DNA of 64,000 nucleotides, taken from NCBI RefSeq assembly GCF_019904175.1, contig NZ_CP061913.1:3100001-3164000 (forward strand). The letters run 5' to 3'. A program made the position numbers and the translations under genes. Below, piece after piece: positions 50,948 to 59,587 of this stretch. The notes beneath the pieces were generated by a model. That model searched no databases and was not told the origin of the DNA. It saw only the letters and a program-made list of their open reading frames with translations. The DNA comes from Dactylosporangium vinaceum. Lineage in GTDB: Bacteria; Actinomycetota; Actinomycetes; Mycobacteriales; Micromonosporaceae. The stretch's first letter is position 1. The number at the start of each line of letters is the position of its first letter.

Positions 50948-52171
50948 GTGAGCGTCAACGGCCGCCTGTTCACGTGGGTGTCGCTGGTGGCCGTGGGCGG
51001 CATCGACAGTCTGCTGCTGGCGCACTGGGGCGACCGGCACGGCGTGCGCGGCTGGGTCGTCCCGGTCGCCGCCCTCGTCCTCAACGGGCTGGTGCTGGCG
51101 CGGCAGGCGGTCTCGCTGCGGGTGCACGAAAAGACCCTGCGACGGCTGGACGGGACCCTCGCGGCGCTGCGCAAGTCGATGGTGCGCGACCAGATCCTGG
51201 CCGACATCGGCACGGGCCTGCTGACCGCGGCCGACACCACGGCCGTCCACGAACTCGCCGTCGAGGGCGCCGCCGCCCTGCTGGCCGACACGTCCGACGC
51301 GCTCGCCGTGGTGCTCGCCCCCGACGTCGACGAGCTGGTCGTCACGGCCGCCGCCGGCACGGAGCTCGACGGCACCGACACGGGGCTTGTCGGCCGCCGC
51401 GTGGCCCCGCCGGCGGGCCTGCGCACCCTCATGCAGTCCGGCGAGGTGCTCGGGATCGGCTCGATCGCGGAGCTGGGCGTGCCCGGCATCGACTCGACCC
51501 GCTCCGCCCTGATCCTGCCGCTCGTCGTCAACGGCCGCTTCTTCGGCGTCATCGTGGCGACCTCCGAGCGGTCCCTGCACGCCGAGCTGCGCCGGGCGCT
51601 GGAAACACTGCGCACCCAGGTCGCGCTCGCCCTCGACGGCGCCGCCCTGACCGCCGAGCTCACCCGGCGCGCCCTGCACGACCCGCTGACCGGCCTGGGC
51701 AACCGCGCCCTCATCGGCGAGCGCATGGTGCAGGCGCTGGCCCGGGCCCGGCGCACCGGCAGCCGCGTCGGCGTCCTGCTGATCGACCTCAACGGCTTCA
51801 AGCCGATCAACGACACGCTCGGCCACGAGGCCGGCGACGAGCTTCTGCGCGCGGTCGCGGGCCGGCTCACGCACTGCGTGCGCCTCGAGGACACCGTCGG
51901 GCGGCTGGGCGGCGACGAGTTCGTGGTGGTCCTGGAGGACCTGCCGGACCTGGCCGCGGCCGCGCGCGTCGCCGAGCGGGTGGTGGAGGCCGTGGCCAAG
52001 CCGATCGTGGTCGACGGCCACGAGCTCCCGGCCAGCGCCAGCGTGGGCGTGGCCATCTCCAACGACGCGTCGCTGCCCGACGAGCTCCTGCGACAGGCCG
52101 ACAGCGCGATGTACACCGCGAAGAAGACCCGCAAAACGGGCGCCTTCGCGATATGGGGTTCCGGAGTTTAG
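50948..52171 (+). CDS. GAF-GGDEF diguanylate cyclase (407 aa)
   Basis: Two N-terminal hydrophobic helices (about 5-55), a GAF-like domain (about 75-225) and a C-terminal GGDEF domain: HDPLTGLGNRALI, LLIDLNGFKPINDTLGHEAGDELL, RLGGDEFVVVLED. The motif GGDEF is intact and an I-site RLED lies five residues before it, so product inhibition is expected. GTG start. Shares a 60-base promoter region with the GGDEF-EAL gene, so opposing activities may be co-regulated. Confidence 0.9.
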   Translation: MSVNGRLFTWVSLVAVGGIDSLLLAHWGDRHGVRGWVVPVAALVLNGLVLARQAVSLRVHEKTLRRLDGTLAALRKSMVRDQILADIGTGLLTAADTTAVHELAVEGAAALLADTSDALAVVLAPDVDELVVTAAAGTELDGTDTGLVGRRVAPPAGLRTLMQSGEVLGIGSIAELGVPGIDSTRSALILPLVVNGRFFGVIVATSERSLHAELRRALETLRTQVALALDGAALTAELTRRALHDPLTGLGNRALIGERMVQALARARRTGSRVGVLLIDLNGFKPINDTLGHEAGDELLRAVAGRLTHCVRLEDTVGRLGGDEFVVVLEDLPDLAAAARVAERVVEAVAKPIVVDGHELPASASVGVAISNDASLPDELLRQADSAMYTAKKTRKTGAFAIWGSGV

Positions 52172-52195
52172 TCCGAACTCGTATAGTCCGATTCC

Positions 52196-52612
52196 GTGGT
52201 ACCTCTCCTGCTCGACCTTCAGCGCGCCACCCACGCGACCCTCCACCACCTCACGACCGCCCTGGCCGACCTGCACCTCTCGCCGTCCGAGCTCAACGCC
52301 CTGGCCAACCTGGCCGTCTTCACCGACGGCACCGGCACCGTGTCCGAGCTGGGCGCGGCCGCCGGGGTCCGCCCCACCACACTCACCGGCATCGTCGACC
52401 GCCTGGAGCAGCGCGACCTGCTGACCCGCGGGCCCCACCCGAGGGACCGCCGCACTGTCGTCCTGCGCCTCACGCCCGCGGGGGCCGCGGTGGCCGCCCG
52501 GGTCATCGGCGCGATGGCCGAGCTCGAGCGGCGCGCCCTGGCCTCGTTGCCGTCCGGCGCCGCCGCGGACTTCGCGGGGGTACTGCGGGCGCTGACGGAG
52601 GCCGCACAGTGA
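52196..52612 (+). CDS. MarR-family transcriptional regulator (138 aa)
   Basis: Winged-helix pattern: LSPSELNALANLAV, SELGAAAGVRPTTLTGIVDRLEQRDLLTRGPHPRDRRTVVLRLTPAGAAV, which includes the DxRxxxLxLT wing. GTG start 24 bases after the cyclase gene. Overlaps the next gene by 4 bases, so the two are coupled. Target genes unknown. Confidence 0.88.
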   Translation: MVPLLLDLQRATHATLHHLTTALADLHLSPSELNALANLAVFTDGTGTVSELGAAAGVRPTTLTGIVDRLEQRDLLTRGPHPRDRRTVVLRLTPAGAAVAARVIGAMAELERRALASLPSGAAADFAGVLRALTEAAQ

Positions 52613-52974
52613 CGTTCGACGAGCTGTTCGCGGCGGTGACCGGCTCCTCGGGCCGCTTCGCTCACCGCGACCACGTGCACCTGACCTGGCTGGCCATTCG
52701 CGCGGTGGGTCCAGCGGCCGCGGTCGACCTGGTGAGCGACGGCATCCGGCGGACCGCGCGATATGCGGGGCAGCCCCGCAAGTACCACGCCACGATGAGC
52801 CGGGCCTGGGTCGAGCTCATCGCGGCCCGGATGTCACAGGCGGACGCCACCTTCGACGACTTCGTCGCCCGCCACCCCGAGGTGCTGGACAAGCGGCTGC
52901 TGAACACCCTCTACCGCCCGGGCACCCTGGCCACCGAGGCGGCCCGCACGGGCTGGGTCCCGCCGGACCTGTAA
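52609..52974 (+). CDS. Conserved hypothetical protein (121 aa)
   Basis: Resembles a small actinobacterial family of unknown function marked by FAHRDHVHLTWLAIR, GIRRTARYAG, KYHATMSRAWVELIAARM and DDFVARHPEVLDKRLLNTLY. The repeated His and acidic residues suggest a metal- or ligand-binding helical bundle. GTG start overlaps the MarR stop (GTGA), so it is probably regulated by or with that regulator. I know no function. Confidence 0.72.
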   Translation: MTFDELFAAVTGSSGRFAHRDHVHLTWLAIRAVGPAAAVDLVSDGIRRTARYAGQPRKYHATMSRAWVELIAARMSQADATFDDFVARHPEVLDKRLLNTLYRPGTLATEAARTGWVPPDL

Positions 52975-53079
52975 TACGCCCGGGCGGGTATCGGGGCTGG
53001 CGCTCCGTCGGTCGGCCCCGCACTCGCATCCATTCGTATTCTTGCCTGCATCGATGTCCACTCAGCACGATGACCTTCC

Positions 53080-54411
53080 ATGGAACGCATCAGGGTGAGC
53101 TTCTCCACCGGCACCGCCGCCGGCGCGGGCGTCGGCGGGCTGACGTGGGGCCAGCAGCAGGTCTTCCGGGCCATGCGCGAGATGGGCAGCTCCATGAGCA
53201 TGGGCGGCGTCGTCCCGGTCCACGACGCCCGCCAGGTTGCGGACTTCGCCGACGAGCTGCGCTTCCTCATGACCCGCTACCCGTCGATGCGCTCCCTGCT
53301 GCGCTTCGCTCCCGACGGCACGACGACGCAGGAGGTCTTCACCAGCGGCGAGGCGTACCTGTCGGTCCACACGGCAGGCACGGACGCGGACGCGGCCACG
53401 CTGGCCGCCGAGGTCTACGCGGGCTGGAAGTCGCGCCCGTTCGAGTACACGACGGAGTGGCCGATCCGCATGGCCGTCGTCCGCACCCCGGCCGCCGTGA
53501 CCCACGTCCTGGTCGACGTCTGCCACCTGGCCACCGACGGCAGCGGCCTGGCCACGATGATCCGCGAACTCCCGCAGCGCCACGCACTTGCCGCAACGAT
53601 CGCCGGCGGTCCCCTGGAACTGGCCGCCCAGCAGCGCCGCTCGACCCGCCAGACCGACAACGCCATGCGTTTCTGGGAAACCCACCTGCGCACCATCGAC
53701 GCCAGGCGCTTCCCCGCGGGCCACCGCCACCCGCCGGCGCCCCGCTTCCGCCGCCTGATCTGGACCTCGCCCGCCCTGCACGCCGCAAGCGAACGCGTGG
53801 CGTCACGGCTCTCGGTGGACACCGCCCCGGTACTCCTGGCCGCCTACGCCACCGCCTACGCCCGCGTGGTCGCCACCCCCCGGTTCGTCACCCAGGTGAT
53901 CGTGGGCAACCGCTTCCGCCCGGGCCTGGCCGACGCGGTGACGCCACTGGCCCAGAACGGCCTGGTGGTCATCGACACGAGCCGAGCCACCGCCGACGAG
54001 ACGATCCACCGCGCCAGACAGGCGTCGATGGCCGCCTCGAAGTACGCGTACTACGATCCGGCCGCCCGCGACGCGTTGCTGGACCGGGTGTCGAAGGACC
54101 GCGGCGAGCCGATGGACCTGCAGGTCCTCTACAACGACCGCCGCACCGCGACAAGCCCTGCCGCCAGGCCGTGGACGCAGGCGGAGATCGACGCGCTGAG
54201 GCCACGAACACGGGTGGTCAGCGAGGCCGAGCTGCCGTACTTCAACGAGAAGCTGATGCTCAACATCGACGACATCGAGGACACGACCCAGATAACCACC
54301 GAGGTGGACACCGCCTACCTCCCGATGCCGGCCCTGCACCGCCTACTGACCGAGATGGAAAACTTCACCGTAACCGCCGCCAACTCCCCGCCCACCCCAG
54401 CCACCCCGTAA
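53080..54411 (+). CDS. Orphan condensation-domain-like protein (443 aa)
   Basis: Close relative of the condensation-domain protein at 12.1-13.4 kb: both open with a VRF/VSF-x-G-x-G-x-G-V-G-x-LxWGQ segment, share DELRxxLxRYPxMRxLLRFAPDG and EEWPIRMAVVR/TEWPIRMAVVR. The catalytic motif is CHLATDG (about 148-154), so the first His is Cys and the second His, Asp and Gly remain. It lies about 22 kb from the cluster end, with no other biosynthetic gene beside it. It may act in trans with the cluster or be an independent acyltransferase. Start ATG without a clear ribosome binding site; a GTG at 53095 is possible. Confidence 0.78.
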   Translation: MERIRVSFSTGTAAGAGVGGLTWGQQQVFRAMREMGSSMSMGGVVPVHDARQVADFADELRFLMTRYPSMRSLLRFAPDGTTTQEVFTSGEAYLSVHTAGTDADAATLAAEVYAGWKSRPFEYTTEWPIRMAVVRTPAAVTHVLVDVCHLATDGSGLATMIRELPQRHALAATIAGGPLELAAQQRRSTRQTDNAMRFWETHLRTIDARRFPAGHRHPPAPRFRRLIWTSPALHAASERVASRLSVDTAPVLLAAYATAYARVVATPRFVTQVIVGNRFRPGLADAVTPLAQNGLVVIDTSRATADETIHRARQASMAASKYAYYDPAARDALLDRVSKDRGEPMDLQVLYNDRRTATSPAARPWTQAEIDALRPRTRVVSEAELPYFNEKLMLNIDDIEDTTQITTEVDTAYLPMPALHRLLTEMENFTVTAANSPPTPATP

Positions 54412-54470
54412 CCCCACCCGCGACCACGCACCAACCCGCCAAGCACCTCCACCACACCGGAGCCGAGCCG

Positions 54471-54530
54471 AGCCAGGCCGGCCAGAGCCGAGCCAGGCCG
54501 GCCAGAGCCGAGCCAGGCCGGGCAGAGCCG
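54471..54530. repeat. 20-bp tandem repeat, three copies
   Basis: Unit AGCCAGGCCGGCCAGAGCCG at 54471-54490, 54491-54510 and 54511-54530 (third copy with small change), with partial copies on both sides. Located just after the orphan condensation-domain gene. Confidence 0.8.
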
Positions 54531-54715
54531 GACCGGACCGGGAACCGCCGAGCGCCCGCCATGCCGCAATCGCCGCCGCCGCCCGAGTAAGCCGCACAGG
54601 ATCTCCGTAGCCCAGTTCGACCGCAGCCGCGGCGGCCGTCAACCACCCCATACGGCCGAACGCACCCTGGCCACCACCGTGCCCGACGGCCAGTGCAGCC
54701 ATGACCATCTCAATG

Positions 54716-54896
54716 CCCTGGCCGGCCGCGGCGCCCTACCTGGCGACGTTGCCTCGGGCGGCAGTGACGCCGTGCGTGGCCGCGTTGCCTTGGCCGGCCG
54801 CGGCGCCCGGCCTGGCCGCGTTGCCCTGGCTGGCTGCAGTGCCCTGCCTGGCGACGTTGCTCCGGCTGGCAGCGGCGCCCTGGGCTGGCCGCGGTG
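54716..54896. repeat. 36-bp degenerate tandem repeat, about five copies
   Basis: Units begin at 54716, 54752, 54788, 54824 and 54860. Each starts CC(C/T)(T/C)GG and the first four end in CGTTG. They are diverged (odd units closer to each other). One frame would read 12-residue Ala/Pro/Leu repeats, but coding status is doubtful. Confidence 0.7.
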
Positions 54897-55142
54897 CTCC
54901 GGGCGGTCGCGGTGCTCTGCCCGGCGACGGTGGCGGTCAGCGCGGCGGCGGCGGTGCTGCTCCCTGCCGGCTCGTGCGTGGCGACGGCGTGGGCGGAGGG
55001 TGGCCGACCGGCCCTGCGATGCGCAGTGCGGGTGACTGCACCGCCGCAGGGGAACGGCATCACGGCAACGGCGTCGATGGAGCGCGGTTGACCGGCCCTG
55101 CGATGCAGAGCGCGTCGACTACATCGCCGTTGGGGTACGGCA

Positions 55143-55889
55143 TCATGGCAACGGTAGCCAGGCGAGTACGTCGCGGATCTTCGCGTCCCAGAAGCGCCAA
55201 TCGTGGTCACCGGGGGAGAACTCGCTCACGAGTGGCACATTGTGCTCGGCGCAGGCGTCTCGGAATTTGACGTTCGACGGGTACAGGTGGTCTTCGGTGC
55301 CGCACGCGGAGTACAGAAGCGGCGGGTTCTTGACGTTCTTGATGAGGTGCAGCAGGTCGTCGGGAGTGTTCTCGACCATGGGCGGGTCGCCGAAGATGCG
55401 TGGCCACATCCGCGGGTCCTCGGGCGGGCGCAGTGCCTTGGCGCGGGTGGCGATGTCCAGGACGCCCGACAGGCTCGCGGCGGCGCCGAAGCGGTCGGGG
55501 TGGCGCAGTGCGAGCTTGAACGCGCCGTAGCCGCCCATGGACAGTCCGGCCGCGAAGGTCTTGGCGGGGTCGTCGGAAAGGCGGAACAGTGCGCGGGCCG
55601 TGCGTGGCAGCTCCTCGGAGATGAACGTCCAATATGGACGGCCCCAGACCTCGTCGGTGTAGAAGCTGCGCTGGACCTGGGGCATGACGATGGCGAGTTG
55701 CATGTCCGCGGCGTACTGCTCCAGCGTCGTGAAGCGGGTCCAGGCCGTGTCGTCGTCGCTGAGGCCGTGCAGGAGGTACAGCGTCGGGAGTTCGGCCGGG
55801 CGGTCGGGTGTCGGCGCGGGCAGGAGCACGGTCATCGACGTGGCGAACCCGAGTGCGTCGGAGAAGAAGTCACATCGAATGCGAACCAT
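55143..55889 (-). CDS. Esterase-D-like alpha/beta hydrolase (248 aa)
   Basis: Matches the PF00756 esterase group (S-formylglutathione hydrolase/antigen-85-like): TLYLLHGLSDDDTAWTRFT, nucleophile elbow AAGLSMGGYGAFKLALRHPDRF, and the C-terminal GDHDWRFWDAKI with the catalytic His. No signal peptide, so cytoplasmic. I prefer the ATG at 55889, which has GGGAG 7 bases upstream; ATG 55895 is an alternative. Substrate could be a formyl, acetyl or siderophore ester. Confidence 0.85.
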   Translation of the reverse strand: MVRIRCDFFSDALGFATSMTVLLPAPTPDRPAELPTLYLLHGLSDDDTAWTRFTTLEQYAADMQLAIVMPQVQRSFYTDEVWGRPYWTFISEELPRTARALFRLSDDPAKTFAAGLSMGGYGAFKLALRHPDRFGAAASLSGVLDIATRAKALRPPEDPRMWPRIFGDPPMVENTPDDLLHLIKNVKNPPLLYSACGTEDHLYPSNVKFRDACAEHNVPLVSEFSPGDHDWRFWDAKIRDVLAWLPLP

Positions 55890-55909
55890 CGGCATGCTCC
55901 CACCATAAC

Positions 55910-56554
55910 CTATTTTGGTGGTAGCTGTCGACCCCGGCGTTTGACCGTGAGGCGGCGGGCCTTCACGCGGGTGCCGCAGTCCGCCATCGCGCACCAGCGG
56001 CGCGAATGGTTGCGGCTGCGGTCGAGGAACAGCCAGCCGCAGCCGCCCTCGTCGAGCGGGCACTGGCGCAGATCCTCGATGTTCTCCCTGGTCAGCAGGT
56101 CGACAGCAATGGCGGCCAGGCGGTCCTGCACCGCGAATGCGGCGACGTCGCCGAGTCGGAGCCGGCCGATCGTCGGCGAGTCGGGCGGCAGCGTGAGGCC
56201 GCCCCTGGCCACGGCGGCCGCGTAACGTGTGCCGAGCTGTTCGAGGGCTGGTTGATACGGGAGTATCGGGCCTCCCTCCTCGTTCAGCCGGGCCAGTAGT
56301 ACTGCATAAAGGGCCTCGCGAATCGCCAACACGGCGGCCAGCGCCGCCTCACCCTGCCAGACGAGCCGGATCTCCCGGGCCTCGACCGGCTCCACCACGC
56401 GGGTGCGGACGGCCCACTCCAGCAGCTCCTCCGGCGTATTGAGGTGCTCCTTCTCGGGCTCGGCCCCCGGCACCCGCGGCTCCACCGTATTCACCAGGTC
56501 GAGCCCGGTATGCCCGCCGACGATGCGAAGTGCGGAGTTGTCCGTCGCTTCCAT
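55910..56554 (-). CDS. CGNR zinc-finger (ABATE-domain) regulator (214 aa)
   Basis: N-terminal ABATE/DUF1470 region (GLDLVNTVEPR) and C-terminal zinc finger: CPLDEGGCGWLFLDRSRNHSRRWCAMADCGTRVKARR, where the name-giving C-G-N-R is C-G-T-R. These proteins bind DNA and often sense stress compounds. Transcribed divergently from an MFS pump whose start is 59 bases away, so it is probably the pump's regulator. Followed 20 bases later by the esterase gene. Confidence 0.85.
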   Translation of the reverse strand: MEATDNSALRIVGGHTGLDLVNTVEPRVPGAEPEKEHLNTPEELLEWAVRTRVVEPVEAREIRLVWQGEAALAAVLAIREALYAVLLARLNEEGGPILPYQPALEQLGTRYAAAVARGGLTLPPDSPTIGRLRLGDVAAFAVQDRLAAIAVDLLTRENIEDLRQCPLDEGGCGWLFLDRSRNHSRRWCAMADCGTRVKARRLTVKRRGRQLPPK

Positions 56555-56613
56555 GTGTGAGATGCTACCACCGTTCAGGCAAATACCGGAATCATCGGGA
56601 TGGGAGAGCGCAC

Positions 56614-58203
56614 ATGCTCGAACACCGACGCGCCAACCTGGCTCTGATCGCACTGTCCGTCTCGACGTTCACCTACATCACCACCGAGGTGCTGCCCGTC
56701 GGGCTGCTCACCCTCATGGCCGACGACCTGCACCGGTCGCGATCGCAGGTCGGGCTGCTGATGACGGGGTACGCCGTGGTGGTCGTGCTCATGTCACTCC
56801 CGCTCGCCCGCGTGACCCGGCGCATCCCGCGAAGGCTGCTGCTCGGCCTGACCCTCGGCGTCTTCTCCGCGGCGACGCTTGTCTCCGCACTCGCGCCCGG
56901 ATACGAGGTGCTGCTCGCCGCCCGGCTCGTCGTCGGGCTCAGCCAGGCGCTGTTCTGGTCCATCGTCGCCTCGACCGCGACGAGTCTGTTCCCGCCCTCG
57001 CGCCGCGGCCGGACCGTGGCCCGCATGTCGCTCGGCGCCGCCCTGGCTCCCGTGCTCGGCGTGCCGCTCGGGACCTGGATCGGTCAGCAGGCGGGCTGGC
57101 GCGTCGCGTTCCTGGTCATGGCCCTGGTCGGCGTCGCGACCTGCGCCATGGTGGTGGCGTTCCTGCCGAAGGTCGCGCCCGAGGCCGACGCCGCATCGCG
57201 CGGCGCGACCCCTTCGCTGCGGCGGTACGTCATCCTGATGCTCTGCACGGCGATCGGCGTCACGGGCGCGATGACGGCACAGACCTACGTCACGCCCTAC
57301 CTGCTCGACGTCACCGGGTTCGCCGCCTCGAGCCTCGGCCCCGTGCTCCTGTTGACGGGCTCGGCCGGTTTCCTGGGCGCCGCCGTCGTCGGACGATTTC
57401 TTGATGGGTACCCCTGGTTCGCGCTCCTCGTCCCATGGATCCTCATCGCCGCGTCGCTGACGCTGCTGTACTCCCTCGGCACCCTGAAGTTCGTCGCGGT
57501 CGCGGCGCTGGCCCTCATCGGCTTCGGATACAGCGCCATGGCCGCCGCCGTGCAGAACCGCATCCTCCTGGTCGCCCCGGGCAGCACCGACATCGGCTCC
57601 GCCGGCGGCAGCTCGGCGTTCAACGTCGGCATCGCCACCGGCTCCTTCCTCGGCGGCGCCATCATCGACCACGCCGGCGTTCGGACGGTCGCCCTGGCCG
57701 GCGCCATCATCACCGCCGCCGCCGTACTCCTGCTCCTCGCCGAACCCCGCCTCGCCCGCGACCGCCCCCAGCCCGACCACGCCGAGCCCGACCGCTCCCA
57801 GCGCGACCACGCCGAGCCCGACGGCCCCCAGCCCCGTCGCGCCGAACCCGACGGCCCCCAGCGCGACCACGCCGAGCCCGACCGCTCCCAGCGCGACCAC
57901 GCCGAGCCCGACGGCCCCCAGCCCCGTCGCGCCGAACCCGACGGCCCCCAGCGCGACCACGCCGAGCCCGACCGCTCCCAGCGCGACCACGCCGAGCCCG
58001 ACGGCCCCCAGCCCCGTCGCGCCGGCCCCGACCACACGGAGCCCGACCACGCCGAACCCCACCGCTCTCAGCCCGACCACGCGAAGCCCGACCGCCCTCA
58101 GCGCGACCGTCCCCAGCGCGGACGATCGCAGGCCCCGGGTCGAACCTCGGCCCGATCTCCGCAGGACGAGCCCGCGGCGCCCCTGTGGGAGGCGGTGATC
58201 TGA
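56614..58203 (+). CDS. MFS transporter (12-TM) with long repetitive hydrophilic tail (529 aa)
   Basis: Residues 1-385 are an ordinary DHA1/AraJ-like MFS exporter (TEVLPVGLLTLMADDL, motif A-like region between helices 2-3 as ARVTRRIPRRLLLG, GVPLGTWIGQQAGWRVAFLVM). The last ~145 residues are hydrophilic, built of EPD-x-x-Q and RDHA units that derive from 30/90-bp DNA repeats. The tail is unusual for the family and is probably cytoplasmic and disordered. ATG with GGGAG 7 bases upstream. Divergent from the CGNR regulator. Confidence 0.87.
   Translation: MLEHRRANLALIALSVSTFTYITTEVLPVGLLTLMADDLHRSRSQVGLLMTGYAVVVVLMSLPLARVTRRIPRRLLLGLTLGVFSAATLVSALAPGYEVLLAARLVVGLSQALFWSIVASTATSLFPPSRRGRTVARMSLGAALAPVLGVPLGTWIGQQAGWRVAFLVMALVGVATCAMVVAFLPKVAPEADAASRGATPSLRRYVILMLCTAIGVTGAMTAQTYVTPYLLDVTGFAASSLGPVLLLTGSAGFLGAAVVGRFLDGYPWFALLVPWILIAASLTLLYSLGTLKFVAVAALALIGFGYSAMAAAVQNRILLVAPGSTDIGSAGGSSAFNVGIATGSFLGGAIIDHAGVRTVALAGAIITAAAVLLLLAEPRLARDRPQPDHAEPDRSQRDHAEPDGPQPRRAEPDGPQRDHAEPDRSQRDHAEPDGPQPRRAEPDGPQRDHAEPDRSQRDHAEPDGPQPRRAGPDHTEPDHAEPHRSQPDHAKPDRPQRDRPQRGRSQAPGRTSARSPQDEPAAPLWEAVI
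57781..58020. repeat. 90-bp tandem repeat (2.67 identical copies) inside the MFS gene
   Basis: 57781-57870 and 57871-57960 are identical, and 57961-58020 is an identical partial copy. Each 90-bp unit is built of three related 30-bp subunits. The frame is preserved. Identity without third-position drift indicates recent expansion by slippage or unequal crossing-over. Confidence 0.92.
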
Positions 58204-59053
58204 TTCGCAGCTGACCGGTGCTACTCCCGGGCCGTGAGCAGCGCCAGCGTCGCCGCAGGAAGGATCGGTCTGCAGGAGGCCGCCCGCGTCGGAGCCTGCC
58301 CACGTCGGAGCCCGTCCGCGTCGGAGGTGCCGGCATGGAGCTCCGGCCGCCCGACCAGCACCTCATCGCACCTCGCATCGGGGAGCATGGAGTCAGCGGA
58401 AGGCCGCCCGCGGAGAGCCGGAGCGGAGAGTGGAGGGCCGGGAGCGGAGAACCGGGAGCGGAGAACCGGGAGCGGAGAACCGGGAGCGGAGAACCGGGAA
58501 CGGAGGGCGGGAACCGAGAACCGGGAACGGAGGGCGGGAACCGAGGGCCGGGAACGGAGGGCCGGGAGGCGATCGGGTATTGCCGGTGCCCTCAGCCATC
58601 ATCGGCAGAGCCACTCGCGCGTAAGGCGGACCGGGGCGAGCCCACTCGTGTGCAAAGCGTCTCGCGCGCAGGCCGAATCAGGCGCAGACCGAATCGCGTG
58701 CGGGCTCGATTACGCGCACGTCGAGTCGTGTGTAGGGCAGATTGCTTGCAGCGCGGGCGGGCACGAGGCGGTTTGGTCGCGGGGGGCTCGCGCGGGAGTT
58801 ACTCGCGCGCTGGGTGTTTCGCGCGCCGGGCTATTCGCGTGCCGGGCGGTGTTGCACGAAGTGCAGGGCGGTCGCGCGTAAGGCGGTTCAGAACGTTTTT
58901 GAGAAAGTCACGCGAAGTCGGCCAGCAGTTCGGCAACCACCCTCGCGTTGGCCCGGCGGCAAAGAGGACGACCGCTGGGGGTCGGCGTCGACGGTTTGAG
59001 GGCCCTGGTGCACCGCTGGGTTAGGGGCCTTGGGAGCTTCACCTCACGAGCGG
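58204..59053. other. 850-base gene-free region
   Basis: Contains the 14-bp array at 58441-58575 and, from about 58,610 to 58,870, degenerate reiterations around tCGCGCg and CGTGTG motifs. Long open frames on both strands arise from composition and repeats. No ribosome binding site, family match or RNA gene is supportable. Confidence 0.5.
58441..58575. repeat. 14-bp tandem repeat array
   Basis: Unit GGAGCGGAGAACCG occurs four times exactly (58441, 58455, 58469, 58483) followed by about five variant 13-14-bp copies (GGAACGGAGGGCG and similar). A unit not divisible by three argues against coding. Confidence 0.85.
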
Positions 59054-59554
59054 TCATGGGACGCGTGACATGTAGTGCAGGGTGCCCTTCTCGTCGGTTT
59101 CGCTTCGGGTGAAGGACATGCCGAGATGGTGGAGTACGCGTAGTGAGGCGGTGTTGGCCGGTCTGACTGTCGCCCAGACGCGGGGCAGTCCGATGCGGGC
59201 GCACTCGGTGATGACGGCGGTGGCTGCTTCGGTGGCGTAGCCGCGGTGTTGGCTGTCGTGGCGGATCTCGTAGCCGATTTCGGGTTCGGTGGGGCCGGTG
59301 CGCCCGACGAAGATGCCGCAGTTGCCGACCAGGCGGCCGGTTGGCCGCTCGCGTAGGGCGTACCAGCACAGGCCCAGGTCTCGCCGGCATGCCTGTCGAC
59401 GGGTGATCCAGTGCTCGGTTTCCCGGATGTCGCGCAGCGGCCCGTTGCCGATGGTGTGGGTCTGCGGATCGCTGAAGAGCTCGTGCAGTGCTTCGGCGTC
59501 GTCGGGTTGGAAGGCGGCCAGGTCCAGGCGCGCGGTGGTCAATGTCCTGCGCAT
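59054..59554 (-). CDS. GNAT-family N-acetyltransferase, RimJ/RimL-like (166 aa)
   Basis: Acetyltransferase_3 pattern: TARLDLAAFQPDDAEALHELFSDPQT, GNCGIFVGRTGPTEPEIGYEIRHDSQHRGYATEAATAVITECA (acetyl-CoA loop Q/R-x-x-G-Y/A as QHRGYATEA), VRPANTASLRVLHHLGMSF. Acetylates an amine on a protein or small molecule. ATG 59554 has GAGG 4 bases upstream; an in-frame ATG at 59572 is an alternative. No operon partners. Confidence 0.85.
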   Translation of the reverse strand: MRRTLTTARLDLAAFQPDDAEALHELFSDPQTHTIGNGPLRDIRETEHWITRRQACRRDLGLCWYALRERPTGRLVGNCGIFVGRTGPTEPEIGYEIRHDSQHRGYATEAATAVITECARIGLPRVWATVRPANTASLRVLHHLGMSFTRSETDEKGTLHYMSRVP

Positions 59555-59587
59555 GCCACCTCGGGTCGACATGTCGAGATCGTCCAC

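Larger units (their letters stand above)
54412..55142. other. Gene-free region with two tandem-repeat blocks
   Basis: Holds the 20-bp and 36-bp repeat arrays listed separately and otherwise very GC-rich DNA. Several overlapping frames stay open on both strands because of composition, but none has a ribosome binding site or family match, so no gene is called. Confidence 0.55.

Noticed and set aside
54701..55270. 189-residue frame with 12-residue Ala/Pro/Leu repeats
   Set aside because: No ribosome binding site; the periodicity follows the DNA repeat, and the frame runs into the 3' end of the esterase gene on the other strand.
34271..58575. Tandem repeats as CRISPR arrays
   Set aside because: Units are directly adjacent with no unique spacers and no cas genes are present.
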